A stretch of DNA of 32,804 nt from a virus. Location: positions 1 to 32,804 of the IMG/VR virus record IMGVR_UViG_3300048011_000431, one strand, 5' to 3'. Numbering within the stretch: position 1 is the first letter of the stretch; each line of letters opens with the position of its first letter. Both the position numbers and the translations under genes were made by a program. Shown piece by piece: positions 13,698-23,811 of the stretch. The notes beneath the pieces were generated by a model. It made no database searches. It had not been told where the DNA came from and saw nothing but the letters and a program-made list of their open reading frames with translations.

Positions 13698-16600
13698 TTA
13701 TACATCAATGTAAGTTGAGATAACTTTCACTGTTGCTGTACCTGAGTCCGTTGTATATGTTAACTCTACATTGTTACCGTTCATGTTAACACTTGCGTCA
13801 CCAATTAGGTTTGAGCCTGTGTAAACTAGAGCGTATTCAGTAATGTATGCACTTGTGCCATCGTGTACTACTAGAGCTTCACGAGTTTCGTATGCACCTG
13901 CACCGTTATCCACTTGGATAACATACTTTGCTGAACGGAATGCTGTACCGTCAAATGTATCAATTACATCACCACCAGTACCTGCTGATACTGCTGACTG
14001 TTGTACGAACGCTTTGATATCTGCTGAGAACTTGTCCATTGTTACTGAGTTTGCTTCCAGGTATGGTACTGAGCCTAGGATGTGTGAAATCACAACCGCT
14101 TGTGTACCTGTTGGAATTGTATCAGTAAATGTAATTGTACCAGCTGAACCATTGATAGTATAGTGAGTTGTAGGGTCTTGTACAACACCGCCAACAAATA
14201 CCATCGCATCTGACTGAGTTGTTGTAAACCCTAGTGCAAATGTTGTTGTGCTTCCGTCACCGTTAATAGTAATACGGTTTGGTGAAGCAAACGATAGTTC
14301 AGTAATATCTTTTAGTTCCATGCCTGTTTCATCTTGCTTAACTGCTAGAACATATTCACCTTTCGATGTGAAATCTGAATCTGCTACATCTGTTAATTCA
14401 AGAACTGACACATCACCATTCATTGCAAACACACCAGTTGTTGAGTTGTATGTTAGCATTGCGCCTGCTGCTGTTGTATCATTTACACTTACTGCCGCTC
14501 TCGCTCTTGTAGGTGTAAAGTACTCATTTGAACCTTCAGCTAGATCATCAGTTGTATATAGGCTGATGTCTTGTGCTGAAATTGCTGTATCAACATAGTC
14601 TTTATTAGCCGCGTCTGTTGCTGCTGTTGGAGCAGTTACATTCGTTACTTTGTTTGAACCCATGTCAAGTGCACCAGTCATTGTACCACCAGCAAGTGGT
14701 AATTTTGCTGCAATTGCTGTATCTTGTACAAGGTCTGCCGCTACACGTGCCGCTTCTTCAGCTGAGATTGCTGTGTCTAATAGTTCACGAGCACCTTTTG
14801 CTGTTGTTGCTGTGTCCATGTAGTTTGTACCACTGTGTGCCATATATGTGCCATCAGTGTTTAGACCTAATGAAGTTTCGATTGCATTGATTTCGTTTAG
14901 GTTATCAGTCACTAGACCCGTTAGTGTTGAGTCTGCCGCCTGGAATGCCGCTACGATTTCAGTTAATGAATCTAATGCCGCTGGATCTGTGTTACTAATG
15001 ATAGTATTGATTGATGCTAAGTTTGTAGCAATATCAGTTTCATTTTGTGTTACACGAGCTTCAACTGCATCCACTTCACCATGGATTTCGTTTACTGCGC
15101 CAACTAATGCTGTTGCTGTTGTATCTAGTGCGCCTGAGCCAACTAGTAATTCAAGAGCGTCAACATTGCCTTCTTCAGTAGTTAAACGAGTATCTAGAGC
15201 ACCTTCTGCTAGTAAGGCACGTGCCTCTTCTGCTTTAATTGCTGTATCTAGTTTTTTATCTGCGTCTTTTAGTGAAGTTGCCGCTGTTAGGTAGTTTGTT
15301 GTTGCGTCTGCTGCATATGCACCAGATGTTTCAAGACCTGCGCCTGCTTGAGTAGCAGTAATTTCGCCTTCAGCCGCTGTTAAACGTGTATCAAGTGCAG
15401 TTTCTACACCAGTTGCACGTGTTACTTCAGCTGTTACTAAGCCTTCAATTCTGCCTTCTTCTGCAATTGCACGAACTTCTTCTGCATCAACATCTGCTAC
15501 ACGATCAAGAATTTCTTGTGCTAGTGCATCAGCATTAACTTTTACTGCTGCGTCAATTTTCTTATCTGCATCTTTTAGTGATGTTGCTGTGCTTGCATAG
15601 TTCGTTGTTGCATCTGCTACGTATGAACCATCTGCCGCTAAACCAGCACCAACTTGTGATGCGTCTAGTTCTTGTTGGATCAGTGTATCAGCTGCCTGGT
15701 AGTCTGAGATGATTTGTGTATCTGCTGCTTGGAAAGCAGAAGTTACAGTCGCATCACCTGACACGATATCATCAGCATTTTGTTTTACTTGCGTATCAAT
15801 TGCTGATAGTGCGCCTTTTACAGTTGTTGCTGAATCTAGATAGTTTGAACCGCTATGTGCTGAGTATGTACCATCTGTATTTAGACCTACTGCCGCTTGT
15901 GTTGCTGTGATTTCAACTACTGCCGCATCTAGTTCGCCGTGAATTTCATTAATTGCGCCGCCGAAAGTTGTTGCTGTTGTATCTAGTGGATTCTGTGAAA
16001 TGTCACCTAATACAGTTTCTAATGCCGCAATATCTGTAGCATTTGTTGAAATATCACCTTCGTTAACTGTTACACGACCTGCTAGTGTTGTTGCATCTGT
16101 GTGTAATTCGTTAATTGCCGCACCTAATGTAGTTGCTGCTGTGTCTAGTGCATTACCTTTATCAGTGTAAAGTTCTAGAGCATCAATATCAGCTTCATTT
16201 GTTGTTAGGCGTGTTGAGTTAGCTGTAATTAGACCTTGTAAGTTTTGGTCAGCCGCATCAAAAGCATCACCAATTTCTTTTAGTGTGTCTAATGCTGTGT
16301 CTGCACCATTTACTAGTGTATCAATACGTCCGTCTACTGTTTTGATTTGTGTATCTAGTAGTACGTCTGCGTTGAATAGGTCTGTTGCTGAACCTAAGTA
16401 GTTTGTTGTTGCATCTGCTGTGTAACCACCATCTGTGTCTAGGCCTGCACCACCTTGTGTTGCGTCTAGTTCAGTTTGGATAAGCGCATCTGCTGATGCT
16501 CTGTTACCTGCTTCAGTAATAATATCTGCCGCATTTGTTGCAATGTCATTTACGTTTGTAGCAATAGCCGCTGTATGTGTTGCGTCTACACCAGTTGCAC

Positions 16601-19037
16601 GAGTTACTTCGTTATCAATTTTTGTTTCGATACGACCTTCTTCTGCAATTGAACGTGCTTCTTCTGCATCAACATCGTTAGTACGGTTTAAGATTTCTGC
16701 CGCTAGATCGTCAGCATTTACTTTTGCTTGTGCATCTAGTTTTTCAGTTGCATCTTTTAGTGATGTTGCTGTACCTAGGTAGTTAGTACCTGAGTTTGCT
16801 ACATATGAACCGTCAGCCGCTAAACCTGCACCAATTTGTGTATCATCAACTTCACCTGATAGTGTGTTAATGTTATTTTGTAGTGTAGTATCTGCGTTAG
16901 CAAATTCTGTGCGGATTAATGCACGGTCTGCTGTTGCTGCCGCTGTTGCTGCTTCTTCTGCTGTTACACGTGTATCTAGAGCTGTAATTTCACCGTCTGT
17001 TGTTGAAATTTCTGCCGCTAGTGCATCTGCTACGATTTTAACTTGTGCGTCTAACTTGTTATCCGCATCTTTTAAATCAGTTGCTGCTGATAGGTAGTTC
17101 GATAGTGCTTCTGCTGTATACGAACCATCTGCCGCTAAACCTGCGCCTGACTGTGTTGCGTCTAGTTCTGATTGTACTGCTGAAACAGCTGAAATTCTTG
17201 CTGCTTCTTCTGCATCAACGTCTGCTACACGGTCTAGTACTTCTTGTGCAAGCGCATCAGCATTTGATTTTGACTGAGTATCTAATAAAGTCAGTGCTGA
17301 CTTAATTGTTGTTGCTGAGTCAATGTAGTTTGAACCGCTATGTGCGGCATAAGAACCATCTGCATTTAAACCAACACTTGCTTCTACTGTGTCAATTTGT
17401 GTTGCGTTTGCTGTTACTAGGCTTGTTAGTGTTGAGTCTGCGGCTTGGAAAGCTGCCACGATTTCTGTTAACGAGTCTAGTGCTGCTTGATCAGTGTTGC
17501 TGATAATGTTGTTAATTGATGCTAAGTTTGTTGCAATGTCTGACTCGTTTGTTGTTACACGAGCTTCGATAGCATTTACTTCGCCATGAACTTCATTAAT
17601 TGCACCACCAAGTGTTGTTGCAGTTGTATCTAATGGTGTATTTGCAATATCACCAATTACGTCTTCAAGTGCCTGTACTTCAGTTTGTAGTGTATCAACA
17701 TTACCTTCTTCAGTAGTTAGGCGAGCGTCTAACGCTGTATCTGCTGCTTTGTAAGCTGTATCTACTAGTTTGATATTATCCGCTAAGATTCTATCTGCCA
17801 TATTTAGGTCTGTAGCTAGGTTGATATAGTCAGTGTTTGTGTTTTGTACATATGTACCATCTGAAGCTAAACCAGCGCCTGTTTGTGTCGCATCTAACTC
17901 TGTTTGTAAAGCTGTGTCTGCCGCTTCATAATCCGCAATAATTTGCGTATCGGCTGCACCACGTGCATTTACTTCAGTTTGTAGGTTTGCTGAAATAACG
18001 CCTTCTGCTGCTGTAGCACGAGTTACTTCTGCATTTAGTTCACCATGTACTTCATTTAAACCAGCTGATAGGTCAGTTGCTGTTGTATCAAGAGCTGCTG
18101 AACCAATTTTTGCTGTGTTTGAATCAACTTCTGCTTGCATTGCTGTGTCAGCATTTGTACGTGCAGTTTCTTCAGCTTTAAGAGCTGAGTCAAGTGCTAC
18201 GTCTGCCGCATTTAGTGAAGTTGCTGATGCAATGTAGTTTGCTGATGCGTTAGCAACATATGCGCCGCTTGCGCCTAAACCAGCACCAACTTGTGTTGCG
18301 TCTAGTTCAGCTTGTGTTGCTGTTACTAGGCCTTCAATTCTTGCTTCTTCGCCTGTTGCTCTAAGCGTTTCTGCATTAATTAAGCCTGTGTTTGCAGTTA
18401 CTGATGCTGACAGTGCAGTATCAGCAGTTTGGAAAGCATTTACAATTTCTGTAAGTGAATCAAGAGATGCTTGATCAACGTTGCTTGTAATAAAGTCGAT
18501 GTTTGTTTGTAGTGTCGCATCGGCTGATTTATATGCTGCATCCATTGCCGCAAGTGCCATATCTAGTTTATCATCTGCGTCTTTAAGTGAGGTAGCTGTG
18601 CTTACATAGTTCCCAGAACCATTTGCTGCATATGTACCGTCTGTGTTCAGGCCTGCGCCTGTTTGTGTTACGTCTAGTTCACCCTGAAGTGCCGCAGTCA
18701 CAACATCTTGAGCTGAGTCAGCCGCTGTGCGTAATGTCGCCTCAGCCGCTACTGCATCTGCAATATCTTGAGCTACCGCTGCCTGCGCTTTTGCATTAGT
18801 GAAGTATTCGTTGTTCGAACCTTCTTGTAAATCGTCGGTTGTAAATGAACCAATTACTGCTGAAGCAGTAATTTTACGAAGTGCATTTGCTGCGTTGTCA
18901 TGTACAAGAAATACATCACTTGCAGGCGTGTTCAGACTCGTAAGAGCAGTTTGGCCAGAAACTGCTGTTACATCTAGTTTGGTATCAATAACCGCCTGGT
19001 TAGCTAACGCAGGGGTTTTAATCTGTCTAAAAGCCAT
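13698..19037 (-). CDS. Giant repetitive tail-fibre-like protein (about 1779 aa)
   Basis: This is the largest gene in the window. Near the N-terminus it has DDLQEGSNNEYFTNAKA. The body holds about eleven degenerate copies of a unit such as GAGLNTDGTYAANGSGNY followed by an ATSLKDADKKLD-type helix, interleaved with units like DTTATTLGGAINEVHGE and LDSLTEIVAAFQAAD. These are alanine- and aspartate-rich and likely form a long trimeric coiled-coil/beta shaft. Near the C-terminus come GGTMTGALDMGSNKVTNV, DAANKDYVD, DLAEGSNEYFTPTRA and a beta-rich tip ending VKVISTYIDV. The start at 19037 has GGAG upstream; an in-frame TTG at 19052 overlaps that site. It is probably a long tail fibre or a whisker-like adhesin. 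Confidence 0.85.
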   Translation of the reverse strand: MAFRQIKTPALANQAVIDTKLDVTAVSGQTALTSLNTPASDVFLVHDNAANALRKITASAVIGSFTTDDLQEGSNNEYFTNAKAQAAVAQDIADAVAAEATLRTAADSAQDVVTAALQGELDVTQTGAGLNTDGTYAANGSGNYVSTATSLKDADDKLDMALAAMDAAYKSADATLQTNIDFITSNVDQASLDSLTEIVNAFQTADTALSASVTANTGLINAETLRATGEEARIEGLVTATQAELDATQVGAGLGASGAYVANASANYIASATSLNAADVALDSALKAEETARTNADTAMQAEVDSNTAKIGSAALDTTATDLSAGLNEVHGELNAEVTRATAAEGVISANLQTEVNARGAADTQIIADYEAADTALQTELDATQTGAGLASDGTYVQNTNTDYINLATDLNMADRILADNIKLVDTAYKAADTALDARLTTEEGNVDTLQTEVQALEDVIGDIANTPLDTTATTLGGAINEVHGEVNAIEARVTTNESDIATNLASINNIISNTDQAALDSLTEIVAAFQAADSTLTSLVTANATQIDTVEASVGLNADGSYAAHSGSNYIDSATTIKSALTLLDTQSKSNADALAQEVLDRVADVDAEEAARISAVSAVQSELDATQSGAGLAADGSYTAEALSNYLSAATDLKDADNKLDAQVKIVADALAAEISTTDGEITALDTRVTAEEAATAAATADRALIRTEFANADTTLQNNINTLSGEVDDTQIGAGLAADGSYVANSGTNYLGTATSLKDATEKLDAQAKVNADDLAAEILNRTNDVDAEEARSIAEEGRIETKIDNEVTRATGVDATHTAAIATNVNDIATNAADIITEAGNRASADALIQTELDATQGGAGLDTDGGYTADATTNYLGSATDLFNADVLLDTQIKTVDGRIDTLVNGADTALDTLKEIGDAFDAADQNLQGLITANSTRLTTNEADIDALELYTDKGNALDTAATTLGAAINELHTDATTLAGRVTVNEGDISTNATDIAALETVLGDISQNPLDTTATTFGGAINEIHGELDAAVVEITATQAAVGLNTDGTYSAHSGSNYLDSATTVKGALSAIDTQVKQNADDIVSGDATVTSAFQAADTQIISDYQAADTLIQQELDASQVGAGLAADGSYVADATTNYASTATSLKDADKKIDAAVKVNADALAQEILDRVADVDAEEVRAIAEEGRIEGLVTAEVTRATGVETALDTRLTAAEGEITATQAGAGLETSGAYAADATTNYLTAATSLKDADKKLDTAIKAEEARALLAEGALDTRLTTEEGNVDALELLVGSGALDTTATALVGAVNEIHGEVDAVEARVTQNETDIATNLASINTIISNTDPAALDSLTEIVAAFQAADSTLTGLVTDNLNEINAIETSLGLNTDGTYMAHSGTNYMDTATTAKGARELLDTAISAEEAARVAADLVQDTAIAAKLPLAGGTMTGALDMGSNKVTNVTAPTAATDAANKDYVDTAISAQDISLYTTDDLAEGSNEYFTPTRARAAVSVNDTTAAGAMLTYNSTTGVFAMNGDVSVLELTDVADSDFTSKGEYVLAVKQDETGMELKDITELSFASPNRITINGDGSTTTFALGFTTTQSDAMVFVGGVVQDPTTHYTINGSAGTITFTDTIPTGTQAVVISHILGSVPYLEANSVTMDKFSADIKAFVQQSAVSAGTGGDVIDTFDGTAFRSAKYVIQVDNGAGAYETREALVVHDGTSAYITEYALVYTGSNLIGDASVNMNGNNVELTYTTDSGTATVKVISTYIDV

Positions 19038-19051
19038 TTTAGATTTCTCCA

Positions 19052-19142
19052 ATCAAATATATTTGATCGCATATAATCTTTATATACGAAACAACCCTGA
19101 TACGATCAGGATTGAGCATCAGATGATGCCATTAATATTTAT
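19052..19142 (-). promoter_or_regulatory. Late promoter and structured leader of the giant fibre gene
   Basis: The minus strand shows a TCATAAATAT late box (19142-19136). A hairpin GCATCA/TGATGC (19129-19116) begins within a few bases of the predicted +1, followed by a second hairpin CCTGAT/ATCAGG. A 16-bp perfect palindrome (ATCAAATATATTTGAT, 19067-19052) then abuts the ribosome site. The leader is therefore unusually structured. Confidence 0.6.
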
Positions 19143-19176
19143 GACTATTGGGGGTAGATTAAGTGCTATGAATATA

Positions 19177-20562
19177 TTATATTGGTAAATATCTTATATC
19201 AATTACATCACTTGCGGCTGGTGTTGACAAAATTGTTAATGTTGTACCAGATATGTGATAGTCCTGTGGAGTAAGTATTAGTCCGTTTTTAATAACTAAT
19301 ACAGAATCAACAGTATGACCATCTTGAATATTAAATGCAACCTGTACACCATCAGCAGTATATTGATTGCTTGAATATGTTAAATTTAAATGATCGTTAG
19401 TAATTGTATCATCAGCAATGTGTGATCCATTTACTTGATCAATAGCAATGTGTGTACTGTTAATAGTGTTGGTTGGTATTGCATTAGTAGTACTAAAAGA
19501 AGTTCTATACTTAACATAAATGTCCATTCCAGCATCTGGAACAGACAACATCTGTAAGGTTGTACCTATTACTTGGTAAGCTTCTGAAGGACGCTGTAAA
19601 ACGTCATTCACATATACGTCAATAGCATGTGCATTTGGAATTGTTTCTGATAGTGTATAATTTACTGTTGTTCCGTCTCCAGTAAATACCTGTGACGTTG
19701 GGTACTGTAAAACTGGAGTTGTAAAATCAGATCTAAGTACTGCTTCAAGATTAGCTAGATCACTTGCTACTTGACCACTAACATCACTAGTAACAGTAAC
19801 TTGTCCATTTCCATTATCAGTGACAGTAAATCCACTGTTAGGGTCAAACACAACATTTGTAGTATCAGATACTGACGTAGTTCCATCACCAACAGTTAAT
19901 TCTAGTTCAATATCACCTTGTTGGAAGGCAGTAACAATTTCACTAAGTGAGTCAAGTGTTGCAGGATCAGTATTTGTTAATATGTTATCAACTTGCGACT
20001 GTAGGTCACTAATGTCAGCAGTAATAGCCGCTGAGGCTACACCACGAGCACCACTATATGTTGCACCACTTATATAAACACTTTTTCCAGAAAAGTCAAC
20101 ACCGTTAGGTAAATTTTCACCAATAAAGTTTAATACGCCTGATTGATAATCAAAGAACCATTCATCGTTATTACCGCTACCAGTAGTAAAGACTTTGTTA
20201 GATATTGATTCTGCACCTGCTGGATCTCCACTAGTATGAACATAAACATTTACAAGATATGTTGCACCAAATTCAGTTGGGATCCAATCAGTGATTCCTG
20301 TTTTCCAAGTTCTGTTTCCAGTTGCGGTTATATCTTCAGTTGTTTCAATTGCTGTTCTAATCTCTACTGGTGCAGTAGATGTTGTTGGAATAACTGATGG
20401 AATGTTGCCTGATTCTGCCCAAATCGTGTCGCCACGTATTAGTAATGGGCTTGGTAAACTTTCGTTTGCCGCCAGTTTATTAAAGACTGTATCAGTCTTA
20501 GTGGCACCAAATCCAACTTTCTTGAATAGATAATCAATTTTTTGATTGTCGGAGATTGCCAT
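19177..20562 (-). CDS. Fibre or baseplate-associated structural protein
   Basis: The 461-aa protein (MAISDNQKIDYLFKKVGFG) has an N-terminal part seen in several marine myovirus structural proteins, including KTDTVFNKLAANESLPSPLL. The middle contains TLDSLSEIVTAFQQGD, related to the repeats of the giant fibre. Two C-terminal units each read like FTGDGTTVNYTLSETIPNA followed by a V-hydrophobic strand and a QRPSEAY or TPQDYHI turn, a module that recurs in phage fibre tips. GGAGG precedes the ATG, which overlaps the stop of the 1071-aa gene by one base (TAATG). It is probably a connector or fibre component; the exact role is unknown. Confidence 0.78.
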   Translation of the reverse strand: MAISDNQKIDYLFKKVGFGATKTDTVFNKLAANESLPSPLLIRGDTIWAESGNIPSVIPTTSTAPVEIRTAIETTEDITATGNRTWKTGITDWIPTEFGATYLVNVYVHTSGDPAGAESISNKVFTTGSGNNDEWFFDYQSGVLNFIGENLPNGVDFSGKSVYISGATYSGARGVASAAITADISDLQSQVDNILTNTDPATLDSLSEIVTAFQQGDIELELTVGDGTTSVSDTTNVVFDPNSGFTVTDNGNGQVTVTSDVSGQVASDLANLEAVLRSDFTTPVLQYPTSQVFTGDGTTVNYTLSETIPNAHAIDVYVNDVLQRPSEAYQVIGTTLQMLSVPDAGMDIYVKYRTSFSTTNAIPTNTINSTHIAIDQVNGSHIADDTITNDHLNLTYSSNQYTADGVQVAFNIQDGHTVDSVLVIKNGLILTPQDYHISGTTLTILSTPAASDVIDIRYLPI

Positions 20563-23500
20563 TAGTTAGCCTCCCCAATTTGCAAACTTGTTATTTCTTT
20601 TCCGCTAGCAATTGCTACCCTAACTAGGACAACATTATTTGTTGAATTACTCATATTTTCTGCACCAAGTGTCATTGTATAACTTGAATTAATGTTTGTA
20701 TTTGTGGGTACAACATCTGCACCTGTTAAAGCACAACCGTTTGATCCATTACCGCCATTAGCAGTATCACTACCAGGCACACCTGCGCCGGCATATTGAC
20801 TAGTACAATCAATCCAACCGTTTAACCCACTTGACACATCAATACCAGTACCTGGAGCCGCTACCCACATTCCTGAAATTCCTGTTGAATTAATAAAAAT
20901 GCTAAAGTTAGCAACAACCTGTCTTTGGAATGCAAAAGTAAAATATTGTGTTCCAGTATCTGAGCTTCTATCAGGACCAACTGGTAGGTAGCCTGTGCTA
21001 TAATCTGTAGTATCGTGTTTTAACACACCCCATCTTACAGTAGCTTCTTGGCTTCCACTTACACCAATTGCACCAGTAAATGGTGTAGCAGTGTAATCAG
21101 TTGCTCCATTTATAGCAGGTGTATCAGTTACATCGTTAACAAAATCAGCGATACGGAAACCGTTTCCAGTAAACACGCCATTACCTAATGAGCTAGTAAC
21201 TGGAATCGATCCTTCATTTAAGCCAAATAAGTTAGCTGTATGTACTTGTATTTTTTCATTTAGAGACTGGTAATTTCCAGTACCATTTACATTGTAAGTT
21301 CTAACTTTAAGGGTTTCAACTGCTGCAATACTTGAAGTAGTAATATTGATTGTTTGATCTGCAAAATCATAATTCAATGTATTTGCTTGAGGAATTCCCC
21401 CAGTTAGATAATTAGCATCTTCAAGATCTTGATAATCTTTATATTGTGTGCTAATTGTTGCACCGCTGGTGCTTTCTAAATTTGTGCCGTTTGCTATCTC
21501 GAAGACATTATTGGTTTGTCTATATGCTTGTCCAATCCAATTAGTTACTGCAACACCAGACAATGTTAATTTTGGAGAACCTGAATCGTAGTAAGGTATG
21601 CCTGAGATATATCTATATGTGCCTGCGGCTTGTTCCGTGAGTACTGCCGAAGACACATCTGTTGTCGGGACGTCAGTTAAGTCGTCACATACTATTGTTA
21701 CATAGTTTGTATTACCAGTTTGACTATGTTCAATTCGCTGATCGTTTACACCGATTGAATATTCAGCAAACGGCTTGGTAATTTTTGCATCGAATGTTTG
21801 ATAAAAGCCAGTAGGATAAAGTGAGCTACTAATGCTGTCATTTGCATCACGTTGATCACTTATGACAAGGCTGTCAAAAATTCCATTTTCGTTTAATGCA
21901 GTTGTAAAGGATTTACTTCCATCTACTGTTCCATTAACTACTGCGGTTACTTGTCCACTTAGTCCATTGTATGTATTTTGTGCTACACTTGTGTCTAGTG
22001 TACCACTAGTATACCTTCTTGCTGTATTAGTTTCTAAACTGTCTCCTGCATTAAGAGGATTAGTTGAACTATTATCTGTAAAACCAGATGCAAGTCTCGG
22101 ATCAATACCTTGGTAAGGATCTGTTAGTGAAATTGTTTTATTACTTAATCCTTCTGGCGATGCTGGAACAGCGTTCACTTGGAAAGTTAAGTTAGCTAAA
22201 TCTGTTTGTGTGGTAATATCTGGTGTGCCTGTTGCTGTCATTGCCAGTTGATAATTACCAGGTGCAACACCTGTAAAATCATGTGTTACACTACTTAAAT
22301 CTGTTGTTGTATCATTTGAACTGCTATCGTTCCAGTTCCAATCAAAAGTATCACCATGTTGTGTTGTGTTGTTAACTGTAACTAATGCACGATTTACACC
22401 ATTATAGTCAACACCATCATATACATCATACTGGTTATCTCCATTACGATCTGAAACTGTATCTGCACTACCTGCAATACTTGCCCTCACATCTGGTTCA
22501 ACATGAATAGTAAAATCGGTACTAACGAAAGGACTGTTTGAATGGTCACTTTCTACTCGTAAATTACCAACAAAATCTGTGGCTGTGTTATTTCCAGGAA
22601 GTGTATAACGGTGTTGTATACTGTTGTTAGTATCTCCGTTTTGGTTATTACCAACATTTACAGTTTGTGTATTACCATCACCAAATGTCCAAACATAACG
22701 AATTCCATATGTTGAATAATTACCAATAGTATTTTCTGTATTGTTAGTAAAATTAACTTCTAATCCATTGCTAGCTATTTCATTAATACCAGTAGTTTTA
22801 TCCAGCGTCACTTCTGGAGTATGTGTGTCATAAATTTTATAGCTTGCACCTTCATCGAGTGGAACCAATCCTGGTGTTGCTGTGCTGTGTGAGTCAAGTG
22901 TTAGTGATACCTGACGTGTAACTTCTAGTTCTGTGCTTGTTGTAAATGTATGAGCAAGTCTATCGCCTGTTGCGCCGCCTGGATCATTATCATCTGTAAT
23001 AACTGTATCGCTTGATCCATCTCCCCATGTCCATGTGTACTGGACTGTTGCTCCATTGGTATTTGATGAATTATTCTCAAAGTAAATAGTATCGCCGTCA
23101 TCCCATTGTGAAATAGGGCTTCCGCCAGTTGCTGTGGCATAAGCCGCAAACGATACCGCTGGATCAGCAGTAAAAATTGTAATATAATCTTCTCTTAATT
23201 TAGATGCTGTACTACCACTACCTACACCTGAATTATTAAATGCAATAACATTAACGTCAAATGGACTTCCAACATTATCTGCATATGTATGTGTTGGAGT
23301 TGAGTCAGAAGTTGCTGTTGTTACACTTCCATCACCCCATTCAATTGTATATCTATTTGCATTACCTTCTGGAACAATATTAAGTGTTGTTGTTAATCCT
23401 GCACCGCCTACAGTAATATTTGCTGTAAAGTCAACACTTCTAACAAAAGTATTGTTACGGACATTTTCCATAACTTCATTTAAATCATCAATAGCTTCGG

Positions 23501-23777
23501 TTAAAGTTTGGTTTGGATCAAATTGTTGATATGCACCATCCGTAAATGATCCATCAGGAGGAGTTCCAAGAAGTAAGTTAGCTTGTCCGGTAGCAGCGCC
23601 AACAACAGTTTCTAAATAAATTTTGGTAACAGCATCTTGGGCATTAACAGGGTCTTGTACATTTACAACTCTTTTGTCACTAACACTGACATTGTGTAGT
23701 GGAGAATCTGTATCTAGAACTAGATCGTTTTGGGCGGCTGTTATTTTATTAGATGTGTGATTCGTCTTAATAGCCAA
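20562..23777 (-). CDS. Large structural protein with PKD-like domains
   Basis: The 1071-aa protein begins with MAIKTNHTSNKITAAQ and a fibre-type motif (KRVVNVQDPVNAQDAVTKIYLE). It then has about four PKD-like beta-sandwich units recognisable by WGDG or a variant and a following H-x-(Y/F): YTIEWGDGSVTT...THTY, YTWTWGDGSSDT...AHTF, YVWTFGDGNTQT...QHRY, and a divergent FDWNWNDSS...THDF. The second half is beta-rich and unassigned. PKD domains are common in surface and carbohydrate-binding proteins. The start codon is TTG at 23777, since no in-frame ATG lies nearby and AGGAG is upstream. It is likely an exposed tail or baseplate protein for host binding. Confidence 0.8.
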   Translation of the reverse strand: MAIKTNHTSNKITAAQNDLVLDTDSPLHNVSVSDKRVVNVQDPVNAQDAVTKIYLETVVGAATGQANLLLGTPPDGSFTDGAYQQFDPNQTLTEAIDDLNEVMENVRNNTFVRSVDFTANITVGGAGLTTTLNIVPEGNANRYTIEWGDGSVTTATSDSTPTHTYADNVGSPFDVNVIAFNNSGVGSGSTASKLREDYITIFTADPAVSFAAYATATGGSPISQWDDGDTIYFENNSSNTNGATVQYTWTWGDGSSDTVITDDNDPGGATGDRLAHTFTTSTELEVTRQVSLTLDSHSTATPGLVPLDEGASYKIYDTHTPEVTLDKTTGINEIASNGLEVNFTNNTENTIGNYSTYGIRYVWTFGDGNTQTVNVGNNQNGDTNNSIQHRYTLPGNNTATDFVGNLRVESDHSNSPFVSTDFTIHVEPDVRASIAGSADTVSDRNGDNQYDVYDGVDYNGVNRALVTVNNTTQHGDTFDWNWNDSSSNDTTTDLSSVTHDFTGVAPGNYQLAMTATGTPDITTQTDLANLTFQVNAVPASPEGLSNKTISLTDPYQGIDPRLASGFTDNSSTNPLNAGDSLETNTARRYTSGTLDTSVAQNTYNGLSGQVTAVVNGTVDGSKSFTTALNENGIFDSLVISDQRDANDSISSSLYPTGFYQTFDAKITKPFAEYSIGVNDQRIEHSQTGNTNYVTIVCDDLTDVPTTDVSSAVLTEQAAGTYRYISGIPYYDSGSPKLTLSGVAVTNWIGQAYRQTNNVFEIANGTNLESTSGATISTQYKDYQDLEDANYLTGGIPQANTLNYDFADQTINITTSSIAAVETLKVRTYNVNGTGNYQSLNEKIQVHTANLFGLNEGSIPVTSSLGNGVFTGNGFRIADFVNDVTDTPAINGATDYTATPFTGAIGVSGSQEATVRWGVLKHDTTDYSTGYLPVGPDRSSDTGTQYFTFAFQRQVVANFSIFINSTGISGMWVAAPGTGIDVSSGLNGWIDCTSQYAGAGVPGSDTANGGNGSNGCALTGADVVPTNTNINSSYTMTLGAENMSNSTNNVVLVRVAIASGKEITSLQIGEAN

Positions 23778-23811
23778 TTTTCATAAACTCCTCTATCCCT
23801 TTTCATTTTGT

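Noticed and set aside
13698-19037. CRISPR-like or tandem-repeat array
   Set aside because: The repetitive DNA is one continuous coding frame with degenerate protein repeats. There are no short identical repeats with unique spacers.
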